DNA of 64,000 bases from Salinilacustrithrix sp003476595 (GCA_963972525.1 CAXAUZ010000006.1:62001-126000); one strand, 5' to 3'. Counted from the stretch's first letter, positions 49,745-59,475 are shown. Numbers and translations: made by a program. Notes: generated by a model from the sequence alone, not told the origin.

Positions 49745-51318
49745 GCGGACCGCAGGTCGAGCGAGGCCACGAGGAACCGATGCAGGAGGTGGTGATCATC
49801 GGCGCCGGGCTCGGTGGAATCGGTGTCGCCATCAAGCTGCGGGAGGCGGGGATCGAGGACTTCGTGCTCCTCGAGCGCGCCGGCGACATCGGGGGCACGT
49901 GGCGGGACAACACCTATCCAGGCATCGCGTCCGACGTACCGGCTCAGGTGTACCAGTACAGCTTCGAGCTGAACCCCGACTGGAGCCACGTGTTCGCCCC
50001 GGGCCAGGAGATCATGGCCTACATCCGCCGGCTGGCCGACAAGTACGGGATCATGGCGCGGGTGCGTCTCGACTCCGAGGTGCGGGCCCGGACCTGGGAC
50101 GAGGCGTGCCACCTGTGGCGGCTCGACACCCCCCAGGGCGAGGTGACGGCCCGCTACGTCATCTCCGCCATCGGTGCCTTCGTCGATCCCAAGCCGGTCG
50201 ACATCCCCGGGGTCGAGCGCTTCGCGGGCACCACCATGCACACGGCCTCCTGGGACCACGACCTGGACCTGCGCGGCAGGCGGGTGGCGATGATCGGCAC
50301 CGGCGCCAGCGCCGTGCAGATCATCCCCGAGATCGCCGACGACGTGGCCCACCTCGACGTGTTCCAGCGCACGCCGATCTGGGTCGGACCCAAGCCCGAC
50401 GTGCCCACGCCGTGGCCGCTGCGCCGACTGTTCCGCGCCGTGCCGGCCGTGCAGGAGGCCCTCCGGCGGGTGTCGGTCAGCCTGGCCGAGACCGTCCTCG
50501 TCGGTGGGGTGCTGCAGTACCAGGACCATCCCCGCTTCGCCGATCTGCTGGCCAGCGCCAACCGGAACATCTGGTACCGCCTCCAGGTGCGCGATCCCGA
50601 GCTGCGGGCCGCACTCACCCCGGACTACGGCTTCGGCTGCAAGCGGCCCTCGGTGTCCAACCGGTACCTGAAGACCTTCACCCGGGACCACGTCGACCTG
50701 GTCACCACCGCGATCGGCGAGGTCACCCCCGAAGGGGTGCGCACCCGCGACGGCGTGGTCCACGAGGCCGACGTGCTCATCCTGGCCACCGGGTTCCGCA
50801 TGGCGACCGACCCGGACGTCTACGAGCGCACACCGGTGCGCGGGCGGGACGGGTTCGACCTGTCCACCACCTACCGCGAGGAGCGCCTCCGGTCCTACGA
50901 GGGCGTGACGCTGCCGGGGCTGCCCAACCACTTCATCGTCTTCGGCCCCTACGGTTGGATCGGCGGCACGTGGCACCAGCTGGTGGAGATCGCCTCCGCC
51001 CACGCCATCCGGGTGATCACCGCGGCGCAGCGCCTCGGCGCGACCAGCGTCGAGGTCCGGGACGAGGCCTGCGAGCGGTGGACGGAGTCGATGCGCGAGC
51101 GCTTCGGGAGGTCCCTGTTCCTCAGCGGAGGTTGCGCCACGGCGAACAGCTACTACTTCGACAGCCGCGGCGACGTGCCGTACCTGCGCCCGACGAGCAG
51201 CGCCGAGGCGGTGAAGGCCACGGCCAGCTTCCCGCTCGACGACTACGAGTTCCGCTCGCTGGACGAGGGGGCCACGCTCGTCCCGGGCGACGAGCTCTCG
51301 GCGGCCAGCGTCGACTGA
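49741..51318 (+). CDS. Flavin-containing Baeyer-Villiger monooxygenase
   Basis: A 525-residue BVMO with IIGAGLGGI, GGTWRDNTYPGIASDVPAQVYQYSF, the fingerprint FAGTTMHTASWDHD, MIGTGASAVQ, VFQRTPIWVGPKPD and the TPDYGFGCKRPSVSN segment. It is closest within the window to the BVMO at 61530, which shares DYGFGCKRPS(V/M)SN(R/T)YLKTF and the FGPYGW/MGPYGF ending, so the two look like paralogues of one subgroup. It is the last gene of the SDR-hydrolase-BVMO operon. Its stop is nine bases from the end of the convergent mce-associated gene. Confidence 0.92.
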   Translation: MSGPQVERGHEEPMQEVVIIGAGLGGIGVAIKLREAGIEDFVLLERAGDIGGTWRDNTYPGIASDVPAQVYQYSFELNPDWSHVFAPGQEIMAYIRRLADKYGIMARVRLDSEVRARTWDEACHLWRLDTPQGEVTARYVISAIGAFVDPKPVDIPGVERFAGTTMHTASWDHDLDLRGRRVAMIGTGASAVQIIPEIADDVAHLDVFQRTPIWVGPKPDVPTPWPLRRLFRAVPAVQEALRRVSVSLAETVLVGGVLQYQDHPRFADLLASANRNIWYRLQVRDPELRAALTPDYGFGCKRPSVSNRYLKTFTRDHVDLVTTAIGEVTPEGVRTRDGVVHEADVLILATGFRMATDPDVYERTPVRGRDGFDLSTTYREERLRSYEGVTLPGLPNHFIVFGPYGWIGGTWHQLVEIASAHAIRVITAAQRLGATSVEVRDEACERWTESMRERFGRSLFLSGGCATANSYYFDSRGDVPYLRPTSSAEAVKATASFPLDDYEFRSLDEGATLVPGDELSAASVD

Positions 51319-51327
51319 TCGGCCTCG

Positions 51328-52080
51328 TCATCCGCCCGTGGTCGGGGGCGTCTCGCTGGTGGGCGACGACGCGGGCACCTCGTTGGTGGACGGTGTGGGC
51401 TCGGCCGGAGCGGTCGACTCGGTGGGTTCCGTCGGTGTGGTGGTCTCGGTGGGCGTCGTCGGTTCCTCCCCGCCGACCACCTCGGCCACGGGCACCGGCG
51501 CGACCGCGTCGACCAGCCACTCGCCGTCGACCAGCTCGAGCTCCAGCACGAAGGACAGGTTGGTGAGGCGCTGCTCGCCCTCGGGCCCCCGGGCGTCGAC
51601 GTCGACGAACACCACCGCCCGGACCCGGAAGTCCTCGATGCCGGTGGTGAAGACGTCGGTGACCTGGGCGCGGGTGGACACGTCGTTGTCGGCGAACAGG
51701 CTCTCGACCGAGGGCAGGCGGGCCGACTCGTACTCCTCGACGAAGTCCTCGGTCCCCATGGACAGGAGCCGCTCGCCGGCCTCCTCGACGTTGCCGCCCT
51801 CGAAGGACAGGTAGGCCGATCCGAACTCGCTGGCCACGACGCGTGCCTCGGCGAGCGGGTCGGCGTCGTCCCCGCGCTGGCTCCATCCCCAGGCGGCGGC
51901 CGCGGCCGCGCCGGCGACGACCACGACCAGCGCCAGGGCGCGCCACGCCGACGGCCGGGACGGGCCACGGCGTGGGACACCGATTGCGTCGGGGTCGGCG
52001 GGGGCGTCGGTGCCGGCGGGGACGTCGGGCTCCACCGGGGAGGGCGGCGAGGCGGGTGCGGTCGGGTCCGGGTCGGTCAT
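51328..52080 (-). CDS. Mce-associated membrane protein
   Basis: 250 residues. A proline-rich cytosolic part is followed by one helix (ALALVVVVAGAAAAAAWGW), an extracellular domain of the kind found in Mce-associated (Mas) proteins (EARVVASEFGSAYLSFEGGN... VVFVDVDARGPEG), and a Thr/Pro/Glu-rich tail of repeated TPTE-like units. In mycobacteria such proteins stabilise the Mce import complex. It is the last gene of the mce operon and overlaps the upstream mce gene as ATGA. Confidence 0.82.
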   Translation of the reverse strand: MTDPDPTAPASPPSPVEPDVPAGTDAPADPDAIGVPRRGPSRPSAWRALALVVVVAGAAAAAAWGWSQRGDDADPLAEARVVASEFGSAYLSFEGGNVEEAGERLLSMGTEDFVEEYESARLPSVESLFADNDVSTRAQVTDVFTTGIEDFRVRAVVFVDVDARGPEGEQRLTNLSFVLELELVDGEWLVDAVAPVPVAEVVGGEEPTTPTETTTPTEPTESTAPAEPTPSTNEVPASSPTSETPPTTGG

Positions 52081-53378
52081 GGGGTCAGATCCTTGCGCCG
52101 GTTGCGCAGCGCCGCCACCGCCGCCGTGACGATCGCCGCCGCGAGGAGGCCGGCGACCAGGACAGGGAGCAGGCCCAACCCACCGTCGTCGGCGCCGGCG
52201 GCGCTGCTCAGGCGGCGGGAGGCCTCGTCTCCACCGTCGTCGGAGCCGTTGCTGTCCTCGTCCGTGCGGCCGGCATCGGTCGACACGGAGCTCACCGGCG
52301 CGTCGACCAGCCCACCGGGGCCGCCGGGCGCAACGGCGGGGCAGGGGGCGACGTCCTCGGTGGGCGGGAACTGCGGGAACTCGGAGTACTCGGCGAACTC
52401 GCCGACGGCGAAGCCGAAGGTGCCCGAGAGGTAGCGCCCGTCGGGGCCGTCGTAGATGGCCTTGGGAATGGTCTCGGCTGCGGTCTCGGCCGACCGGAGC
52501 AGGCGCGTGATCTGGCGCAGCGTGTGCTCCGTGTCGATCACGGTGCTGATCGAGGCGGCCCCGACGGCCGTGCACCGCAGGTCGCCGTAGGCGTCCACGA
52601 GCAGCTCGTCCAACCGGGAGGCGACCGACGGGGTGCGGGCGAGCAGCGTGTCGATGTCGTCGGCGCTGCTGGCCAGGGAACCGACCAGCGCGGACACGTC
52701 GTCGGTGCCATCGGCGATGGTTGTGCTCTTGTCCGCCAGGAGGCGGGTGAGGGCGGTGAGCTCGCCGGCCAGCTGGTCGAGCTCGTCCTTGCGATCTGCG
52801 AAGGCCGATGCCGTTCCGGTGGTGTTTCCCAGGATGCGGCGCAGCTCATCGCCCTGTCCCCGCAGGGCAGTGCCGAGCTCAGAGGTGAGGGTGCCCAGAT
52901 CGTCGTGGTCGACGTTGACCAGGAGCTCGTCGGCGGCGTCGAACAGCGTGCCGTAGGCGACGCCGGCGCTCGTCCGCTCCGCCGGGATCACCACCGCCTC
53001 GTCGCCGGCGGCCAGCATCGCATCTCCGGACTCCCATCCCTCGGGTGCGTCCAGGGAGACGTAGGGCTCACCCACCGCCGATCGGCGCCGGATCGACGCG
53101 GTGGCGCCCGCCGGCAGGAGGCGGTCGGCGTCGACGGCGAGACGCACGTCGGCGCCGCCGTCGGCCAGGGACACCTCAGTGACCTCCCCGACCCGCACTC
53201 CCCGGTAGGTGGCCTCCACACCAGGGCGCAGACCGGTGGCGTCGTCGAAGCTCAACCGCAGCGGATAGGTGTCCTGGAGCGCAGCAGGCCGGATGATGCC
53301 GACCACCGCCCAGCCCATCAGGACCACGAACAGCACCACGAAGGCGCCGAGGTTCACGTAGATGCGGCGGGGGAGCAC
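52077..53378 (-). CDS. mceF: MCE family protein, sixth in the operon (MceF position)
   Basis: A 433-residue MCE/MlaD protein. The N-terminal helix (LGAFVVLFVVLMGWAVVGII) is followed by the MCE domain (LSFDDATGLRPGVEATYRGVRVGEVTEV) and a long helical region. Unlike usual MceF proteins it ends in a second hydrophobic helix (LLPVLVAGLLAAAIVTAAVAAL) and a basic RNRRKDL tail, so both ends may be membrane-anchored. The GTG start is directly next to the upstream stop (TAGGTG), and the stop overlaps the downstream gene. Confidence 0.88.
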   Translation of the reverse strand: MLPRRIYVNLGAFVVLFVVLMGWAVVGIIRPAALQDTYPLRLSFDDATGLRPGVEATYRGVRVGEVTEVSLADGGADVRLAVDADRLLPAGATASIRRRSAVGEPYVSLDAPEGWESGDAMLAAGDEAVVIPAERTSAGVAYGTLFDAADELLVNVDHDDLGTLTSELGTALRGQGDELRRILGNTTGTASAFADRKDELDQLAGELTALTRLLADKSTTIADGTDDVSALVGSLASSADDIDTLLARTPSVASRLDELLVDAYGDLRCTAVGAASISTVIDTEHTLRQITRLLRSAETAAETIPKAIYDGPDGRYLSGTFGFAVGEFAEYSEFPQFPPTEDVAPCPAVAPGGPGGLVDAPVSSVSTDAGRTDEDSNGSDDGGDEASRRLSSAAGADDGGLGLLPVLVAGLLAAAIVTAAVAALRNRRKDLTP

Positions 53379-54392
53379 CTAGAGCACCCCGTTCAAGAGG
53401 GTGGTGAGCAGGCCGGCCGGGTCGTTCGGGTCGAGGTTCTCGGCGCCACCCACCAGGACGAGCGGGTCGAGCCAGGCCTGGATGAGCACCTGGCCGTTGG
53501 CCTGCACGGTGGGGAACACCTCGTTGAAGAAGACGACGTCGTCGAACAGGCCGCTGATCGACTCGGCCCGGGCGGCGATGGCGGCCAGGACCGGGTTGGC
53601 CTGGGCCAGCATCTGCAGGATCGTCTCGGTGTGGGGCACGAGAACCTCCTCGTTGGTGGTCCGGGCCAGCGCCACCAGGGCCTCGGCGGTCACCACGGCC
53701 CGCTCGCGGTTGGCGGCCACCGTGGTGGTGGCCCGGTCGAGGGAGCCGATCAGCTCGGCCAGGTCCTGGGCCCGGGGCTCGAACTTGGCGCCCAGCTGAC
53801 CGAGGGCGTCGACGGTGCCGACGAGCGCGTCCTGCTGGTCGCGGATGGTGGAGACGATGTCGTTGGCCTGGCCGATGAGCCCGCCGAGGACCTCGCCCCG
53901 CCCGTCGAGGGCCTGATCGGCCGCCTGGACGGTGCCCGACAGGGCCTGCGCGTCGACGGCGCCGATCACTGCGCCGGCTCGGGCGGTGAGCTCCTCGAGC
54001 TCGATCTGGCTCGCCGTCTCGGTGATCTCGTCCCCGTCCTCCAGGCTCGGTGCCCCCTCGCGGTCGACGCCCTCCGGCACGACGAGCTCGACGAAGTTCG
54101 CCCCCAGCAGCGACGTCCGTCGGACGACCGCCCGGGTACCGCGGGGGACCACGACGTCGTCTTCGAGGTCGAGACGGACCCGCACCCGGTACCCGTCCAG
54201 CTCGAGGCCGGCGACGCTGCCGACCGGCACGTCGGACATCTCCACGTAGTGTCCCCGCGCCAGGTCCTGCACGTCGTCGAAGGTGGCGAACAGGTCCAGG
54301 TCGCCCGTCGGTGCCGACGCGGTCTGCACGTCGCAGGCGGCCAGGGCCACGGCGAGCACGACGGCCAGCGACAGCAGGCGGAGTCGTCGCAT
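53379..54392 (-). CDS. mceE: MCE family lipoprotein (MceE position)
   Basis: A 337-residue MCE protein with a lipoprotein signal ending LAAC (Cys20), so it is lipid-anchored outside the membrane as in mycobacterial MceE/LprK. The MCE domain begins LFATFDDVQDLARGHYVEMSDVPVGSVAGLEL. The following helical part would contribute to the tunnel that carries lipid toward the permease. It shares one base with the upstream mce gene (TGATG) and is contiguous with the next. Confidence 0.9.
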   Translation of the reverse strand: MRRLRLLSLAVVLAVALAACDVQTASAPTGDLDLFATFDDVQDLARGHYVEMSDVPVGSVAGLELDGYRVRVRLDLEDDVVVPRGTRAVVRRTSLLGANFVELVVPEGVDREGAPSLEDGDEITETASQIELEELTARAGAVIGAVDAQALSGTVQAADQALDGRGEVLGGLIGQANDIVSTIRDQQDALVGTVDALGQLGAKFEPRAQDLAELIGSLDRATTTVAANRERAVVTAEALVALARTTNEEVLVPHTETILQMLAQANPVLAAIAARAESISGLFDDVVFFNEVFPTVQANGQVLIQAWLDPLVLVGGAENLDPNDPAGLLTTLLNGVL

Positions 54393-55393
54393 CAGATCTC
54401 TCCCGGGAACAGGCCCACGGCGTCGAGCAGCTGCTCCACCACGGTCTGGACCACGGCCAGGGTGTTCACGTTGAGGTAGAAGCCGCCGAGCTCGGGCTTG
54501 TACGCGGCGGAGAAGGACTCCACCACGTCGGGCAGCGTGTCGGTGAGCACGGCGAGCGTCGACGTGTTCGCCTCCACCACCCCGACCGTGGCCGCCAGGG
54601 TGGCGATGGTGGCGGGCAGGCGCTCGGCGTGGGCGTCGAGGATGTACTCGGTCTGCCCGGTCAGGTCGACCAGGGTCCCGAGCAGGGACTCGATCTGGGT
54701 CCGCTCGTCGGCCAGGGTGCCGACGGCGGCACCGAAGTCGTCGATGAGCGCTCGGAGCTGGGCGTCGCGCTGGTTGAGCACGCCGGCGATGCGGTTGAGC
54801 GAGGACGCGGTCTCGAGGAGCGGTCCGTCGACGGCAGCGAGCGTGTCGCTCAGCTCGGCCACCGCGCCGATCGAGGTGTTGATGCGCTCACCCCGGCCGT
54901 CGAGGATGGTTGCGCCATCGGAGACCAGGCCGCCCACGGCATCGGGGTCCAACCCGGCCAGCAGCTCGTTGAAGGCCTGGAGCGCCTCGTCGGGTTCGAC
55001 GGGCTCCTGGGTGCGTTCGCGGGGGATGGTGTCGCCGTCGGCCAGCTTGGCGGCGTCGGTTGCTTCCAGCTCGGGGCTCCAGGACGGGAACAGGGCGATG
55101 CTGCGCTCGCCCAGCACCGAGGTCGCCTGGATGGTGGCGTTCACGTCTGCAGGCAGGGGGATGTCGTCGCGAATGCTCATGGTGATCCGCACGACGTCGT
55201 CGCGCAGGTCCACGTCCTCGATCGTGCCCACCTCCTGGTCGAGCACGAGCACCTCGCCGGTCTCGTACACGCCGACGGCGGAGTCGAACTCGGCAGTCAC
55301 GGTCAGCTGATCGCCGGAGTCGGAGGAGCAGCCGGTGAGGAGGCCGCCGACGAGCGTGGCCACGACCACGGCGGAGGTGGTTCGGTGGATCAC
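54392..55393 (-). CDS. mceD: MCE family lipoprotein (MceD position)
   Basis: A 333-residue MCE protein. The signal ends LLTGC (Cys22), so this too is a predicted lipoprotein; mycobacterial MceD proteins normally are not. The MCE domain reads TAEFDSAVGVYETGEVLVLDQEVGTIEDVDL. The helical part ends AAYKPELGGFYLNVNTLAVVQ. Having two adjacent lipid-anchored subunits is a local peculiarity of this operon. It overlaps the upstream gene as ATGA. Confidence 0.88.
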   Translation of the reverse strand: MIHRTTSAVVVATLVGGLLTGCSSDSGDQLTVTAEFDSAVGVYETGEVLVLDQEVGTIEDVDLRDDVVRITMSIRDDIPLPADVNATIQATSVLGERSIALFPSWSPELEATDAAKLADGDTIPRERTQEPVEPDEALQAFNELLAGLDPDAVGGLVSDGATILDGRGERINTSIGAVAELSDTLAAVDGPLLETASSLNRIAGVLNQRDAQLRALIDDFGAAVGTLADERTQIESLLGTLVDLTGQTEYILDAHAERLPATIATLAATVGVVEANTSTLAVLTDTLPDVVESFSAAYKPELGGFYLNVNTLAVVQTVVEQLLDAVGLFPGEI

Positions 55394-56448
55394 TGCTGCA
55401 CCCCCAGCGTGCCGAGCAGGTCCTCGACGACATCGACGATGTTCTCGACCTGGCCGGGATGGACGAGGATCCCCTCGCCCCGGATCCTGAACCCGCCGGC
55501 CGGGTCGAGCGTGCCGACGAGCAGCGGGAACATGGTTCGTGACTGGGTGAGCGCGCGGTTGAGGTCCGGCAGGGTGTCGGCCAGCTCGCCGGTCACGGTG
55601 CCGACGTCGGCGAGGATCGCATCGATGGCGTCACGGTGGCGGGCGAGGAGCTCGCTCGCCTCGCCGGCGGCCACGTCGCCGCTGGCCAGCACGGCGGACA
55701 GCTCGTCCCGGCGGGCGGACAGCTCGGCCAGGAAGCGACCGGAGGTGTCGATGAGCTGGGCCAGCTCCTGGTCGCGGTCGGCCAGCGTGCCGGTGAGCCG
55801 CTCGGCGCTCTCGGCCAAGCGCCGGACCTCCGCGTCCCGGCCGGCGAGGGCGGTGGAGATGGCGGCGAAGTCGTCGATCAGGGCCGGGAGCGTGTCCACG
55901 TTGCGCTCGGCGGCTCCAGCGACCTGGTCGACCACCCGGTTGGCCAGGTCGAAGTCGATGGCCGAGACGGCCTCGGTGGTGTCCTCGAGAACCTGGTTCA
56001 GTGACGTCGGGCCGGTCGTTCGGTCGATCGGGATGGTCCGGCGGTCGTCGTCGGGGTCGAGGTCGGCCAGGTGCGGTTCGGTCACCTCGCCGTCGAGGCG
56101 GAGGTAGTACCCGCCCAGCAGCGTCGCCGCCGCGATCTCGGCGGTCATGCCGGGGCCCAGGTCGATCCCCTCGTCCACCTCGAAGCGCACCACGACGAGG
56201 CCTCGTCCGAAGTCGGGGTCGACGCCGGTGACCGTGCCGACGGGCACCCCGGCGAGGCGGACGTCCGCGTTGTTCGTGAGGCCGCCGGTGGTCTCGAACA
56301 CCGCGCTCAGCTGGTAGCGGTCTTCCAGGATGCCTGCGGTGCTGACCGCGAAGACCGATGCCGTCATGGCGGCCACCAGGAGCAGCCCGACCAGTCCGAC
56401 GACGACCTGGTTGCGGTCGCGGAAGCTCTTCACCTGCGGGAGCCTCAT
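55390..56448 (-). CDS. mceC: MCE family protein (MceC position)
   Basis: A 352-residue MCE protein. The N-terminal basic segment and helix (VVVGLVGLLLVAAMTASVFAV) anchor it, and the MCE domain follows (SAVFETTGGLTNNADVRLAGVPVGTVTGVD). The rest is a long helical region ending TLGVQQ. The ATG at 56448 begins MRLPQVKSFRDRNQ, a normal start for this subunit; the frame is open further upstream but only as an overlap with the preceding gene. ATGA overlaps are present at both ends. Confidence 0.9.
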   Translation of the reverse strand: MRLPQVKSFRDRNQVVVGLVGLLLVAAMTASVFAVSTAGILEDRYQLSAVFETTGGLTNNADVRLAGVPVGTVTGVDPDFGRGLVVVRFEVDEGIDLGPGMTAEIAAATLLGGYYLRLDGEVTEPHLADLDPDDDRRTIPIDRTTGPTSLNQVLEDTTEAVSAIDFDLANRVVDQVAGAAERNVDTLPALIDDFAAISTALAGRDAEVRRLAESAERLTGTLADRDQELAQLIDTSGRFLAELSARRDELSAVLASGDVAAGEASELLARHRDAIDAILADVGTVTGELADTLPDLNRALTQSRTMFPLLVGTLDPAGGFRIRGEGILVHPGQVENIVDVVEDLLGTLGVQQ

Positions 56449-57431
56449 GAGCCCTCGTCCTCGAAGAACAGCAGCGGATGGGGGCAGGCGCCGGGCCCGG
56501 CGGAGAGGCACAGCAGGTTGACCCGCAGGTACGGACCACGGTTGATGGTGGGCAGGACCGCCTCCAGCATGGCCGGCAGCCCGCGCACGGCGGTCTCGAT
56601 GCTGTCCAGGTCGGTCACGGCTGTCCCGGTGAGCGCTGGCAGCTGCTCGAGCACGGCGCCGAGATCGGTCTCGGCCCGGACGAGGAGCTGCTCGGTGCCC
56701 TCGGCGAAGCGTCCGAACTCGTACAGGGCCCGGTCGACGAGCTGGTCGGTGCCGTCGAGGGTCTGGCTGACGGCGGAGAGGTTGGTGACCATGTCGGCGA
56801 TCTGCTGGTCGCGGGAGGCGATGGCCTCGGTGATGGTGGCGTAGTCCTGTTGCATCTGGCCGAGGAGGGTGGTGCGCTCGGCGAGTGCGCCGGCCAGGGA
56901 GGCGAGGTCGGCGGTGAGGTCGTCGAAGGCGCCCTCGTTGCCCTCGAAGGCGACGACCAGGGCCTGCATGATCCGGTTCACCTGGTCCGGGCCGATGGCC
57001 TGGGCGAGGGGCGACAGCTGGTTGACGACCCGGCCGAGGTCGACGACGTCCTGGGCCCGGGCGACCTCGTCACCGTCTTCGAGCGGCTCGGCTGCGGTGC
57101 CGGGGACGACCGATAGGTAGCGCTGCCCGATGAGGTTCCGCCAGCGCACCGCGACGGTGGAGTCCACGGGCAGCTCGACGTCGTCCTCGACGCCGAAGCT
57201 GACCACCGCGTCGCCCTCGACCAGCTGGATGTCCTTGACGCGACCGACGGGGAGGCCGCCGAGCCGGACGTCGTCTCCTTCGACCAGGCCGGCGACGTCG
57301 CCGAAGTGGGCGGTCAGCTCGGTGCCGCCGGAGGGCCCGCGGCCGGCGATCTCTCCGCCGATCCACCACAGCAGGGCCAGCGAGGCCACGACGAAGATGC
57401 CGTAGCGGCGCAGTGATCGGGCGAAGGTCAC
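56445..57431 (-). CDS. mceB: MCE family protein (MceB position)
   Basis: A 328-residue MCE protein with an N-terminal helix (YGIFVVASLALLWWIGGEIAG) and the MCE domain (TAHFGDVAGLVEGDDVRLGGLPVGRVKDIQL). It ends with a cysteine-containing tail (LRVNLLCLSAGPGACPHP), a common terminus of MceB proteins. The GTG at 57431 overlaps the upstream stop as GTGA and gives the correct N-terminus; the open frame before it is out of register with any MCE sequence. Confidence 0.9.
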   Translation of the reverse strand: MTFARSLRRYGIFVVASLALLWWIGGEIAGRGPSGGTELTAHFGDVAGLVEGDDVRLGGLPVGRVKDIQLVEGDAVVSFGVEDDVELPVDSTVAVRWRNLIGQRYLSVVPGTAAEPLEDGDEVARAQDVVDLGRVVNQLSPLAQAIGPDQVNRIMQALVVAFEGNEGAFDDLTADLASLAGALAERTTLLGQMQQDYATITEAIASRDQQIADMVTNLSAVSQTLDGTDQLVDRALYEFGRFAEGTEQLLVRAETDLGAVLEQLPALTGTAVTDLDSIETAVRGLPAMLEAVLPTINRGPYLRVNLLCLSAGPGACPHPLLFFEDEGS

Positions 57432-58609
57432 GGCTGTCCTCCCAGCGGGCCGAGGAGGCCGCCGAGGAGAGGGTCGAGGATCGGGTCGAGGACCGGGCCG
57501 AGGGTGGGGTCGGTCACCGGACCGGGGCCGCCGGGGACCGGTGCACCGCCGCCACCCCCGACGAGCGGGGGAGTGGTCGTCTCGCCCAGACCACCCTCGG
57601 GGAGCAGGCAGACCCCGTAGACCATGCACAGGTCGACGGTGATGAACCCCTTGAGCGCGGTCATCTTCTTGCCGTCGGGGCCGGGGAGGCGCATGCCGGC
57701 GCCGAGCATGTCGAAGAAGGCGCCGACGGCGTCGAACATGGTCGGGATCCGCTCCCGGTCGGCGTGGACGGTGCGCAGGATCCGGGCCATGGCCCGGACC
57801 GTGACGTCGAAGTCGTCGGCGGAGTCGGCGATGAGCTGGGTGCCCCGGGTGGCCAGCGTGGCGGCGCCGTCCATTGCCGCGAGCAGGTCGTCGGCGTTGT
57901 CGGCGACGAGGCGGGCGACCAGGTCGAAGTCGCCGGTCCGGTCGAGGAACGGATCGCTGCGGGCCGCCGTCGTGCCCGTGATCGTGCGGAGGTCCGCCAG
58001 GAACGGCGCGATCAGGTCTCGGCGCCCGTGGGCGACCTCGCTGAGGGCGGCGCCTGCGTCGATGCCCCGTCCCAGCGTGGCGCCTTGCCCGACGAGCGCG
58101 CCGGAGGTCTCGGAGACGATGGTCACGAGGTCGTTGGTGTCCACGGCGCTCAACAAGCCGCCGGCCTCGTCCAGCACGTCGGTGAGGTCGGTGCCGGTGG
58201 TGGCCTTCGCCAACTCGCCGCCGCTCGGGACCGCCGGTGCGTCGGCCTCGGTGCCGTCGGTGATCATGTTGACGTACTTCGGGCCGAACACCGACAGCGG
58301 CTCGATGCGGGCCTCGGCGGTGGCGGGGATCCGCACTCCGTCGCGGATGGCGAAGCGCACCTCCACGCGCCCGTCGGGCAGCAGCTCGATCCCCCGTACG
58401 GTGCCCACGTTGATGCCGCGCATCTTCACCTCGGTGCCGCCGTCGGTGAACATGCCCTGGGTCGAGGTCGGGAACACCGCGGTGAGCTCGTAGGTGTCGT
58501 CGAAGTCGCCTCTTCCGTAGGCGAGCAGCACCAGGCCGACGGCGGCGCTGAAGACCACAGCGGCGAGGCCGGCGATGGCCAGCTGGCGGCGGGGGATCTC
58601 GGTGTTCAT
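57428..58609 (-). CDS. mceA: MCE family protein (MceA position)
   Basis: A 393-residue MCE protein and first Mce subunit after the two permeases. It has an N-terminal helix (LAIAGLAAVVFSAAVGLVLLAY), an MCE domain (TAVFPTSTQGMFTDGGTEVKMRGINVGTVRGIEL), a helical region and a Gly/Pro/Leu-rich tail with DPILDPLLGGLLGPLGG. The ATG overlaps the upstream permease stop (ATGA). Confidence 0.9.
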   Translation of the reverse strand: MNTEIPRRQLAIAGLAAVVFSAAVGLVLLAYGRGDFDDTYELTAVFPTSTQGMFTDGGTEVKMRGINVGTVRGIELLPDGRVEVRFAIRDGVRIPATAEARIEPLSVFGPKYVNMITDGTEADAPAVPSGGELAKATTGTDLTDVLDEAGGLLSAVDTNDLVTIVSETSGALVGQGATLGRGIDAGAALSEVAHGRRDLIAPFLADLRTITGTTAARSDPFLDRTGDFDLVARLVADNADDLLAAMDGAATLATRGTQLIADSADDFDVTVRAMARILRTVHADRERIPTMFDAVGAFFDMLGAGMRLPGPDGKKMTALKGFITVDLCMVYGVCLLPEGGLGETTTPPLVGGGGGAPVPGGPGPVTDPTLGPVLDPILDPLLGGLLGPLGGQP

Positions 58610-59475
58610 CCGGTCAGGCTCACGGTGGTGGTCGTGCCCCAGAAGACGTAGGACAGCAGCAGGTTGGTGGCGATGACCACGACGATCGTGATGCGGATCG
58701 CCACACCCACGGCCCGGCCGACCCCAGCGGGCCCGCCGGTGGCGTAGTAGCCGAAGTACCCGTGGATGAGACCGACCTCGATGGCGAAGATCGCCACCTT
58801 GACGGCGCTGTAGAACACATCGATCGTCGGCAGGTAGAGCCGGAAGTAGTAGTCGTAGAGGCCCGGTGAGGCGCCGAAGAGCTCGGTGGTCACGAACCGG
58901 GTGCCGAGGAACGACGCGAACATCGCCACCAGGTACAGGGGCACCAGCGCGGTGACCAGGGCCACGATGCGGGTGGACACGAGGTAGACGATGGACGGGA
59001 TGGACATCACCTCGAGCGCATCGATCTCCTCGGAGATCCGCATCGACCCGATCTCGGCGGTGAACGACGCGCCGACCTGGGCCGACAGCGCGACGCCGGC
59101 GATGAGGGGGGTGATCTCCCGGGTGTTCGCCAGGGCGCCGACGATGCCGACGTAGGACTCGGCACCGACCTGGGACAGGCCGGCGATCGCCTGCACGCCC
59201 ACGGTCGCGCCGACCGCCAGCGCCATGGCCGCGACCACGAACACCATGCCGCCGCCCACCACGACCGCGCCGGCGCCGGCGACGATGTCGCTCGTGTGGC
59301 GCAGCACCACCCGCCGGAAGCGCAGCCGCCCGATGACGTCGACGAGGGCGTACCAGAGCACGGTGGTCGTGAACATCGCGAACGCACCCAGGCCGGCGAG
59401 TCGGACCTCGACGGTCTCGGCCCGCCGAGCGAGGCGGCGCAGGGGCCGGCGGGGGAGCGGCGCGGCGACAGCCAT
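58606..59475 (-). CDS. yrbEB: YrbE/MlaE-type ABC permease, second subunit
   Basis: A 289-residue integral membrane permease. The conserved MlaE loop is visible as VALSAQVGASFTAEIGSMRISEEIDALEVM, which contacts the ATPase. Five or so hydrophobic helices follow the usual plan. Together with the first YrbE subunit it forms the inner-membrane channel of the Mce importer. The ATG at 59475 overlaps the upstream stop by one base (TGATG). Confidence 0.92.
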   Translation of the reverse strand: MAVAAPLPRRPLRRLARRAETVEVRLAGLGAFAMFTTTVLWYALVDVIGRLRFRRVVLRHTSDIVAGAGAVVVGGGMVFVVAAMALAVGATVGVQAIAGLSQVGAESYVGIVGALANTREITPLIAGVALSAQVGASFTAEIGSMRISEEIDALEVMSIPSIVYLVSTRIVALVTALVPLYLVAMFASFLGTRFVTTELFGASPGLYDYYFRLYLPTIDVFYSAVKVAIFAIEVGLIHGYFGYYATGGPAGVGRAVGVAIRITIVVVIATNLLLSYVFWGTTTTVSLTG

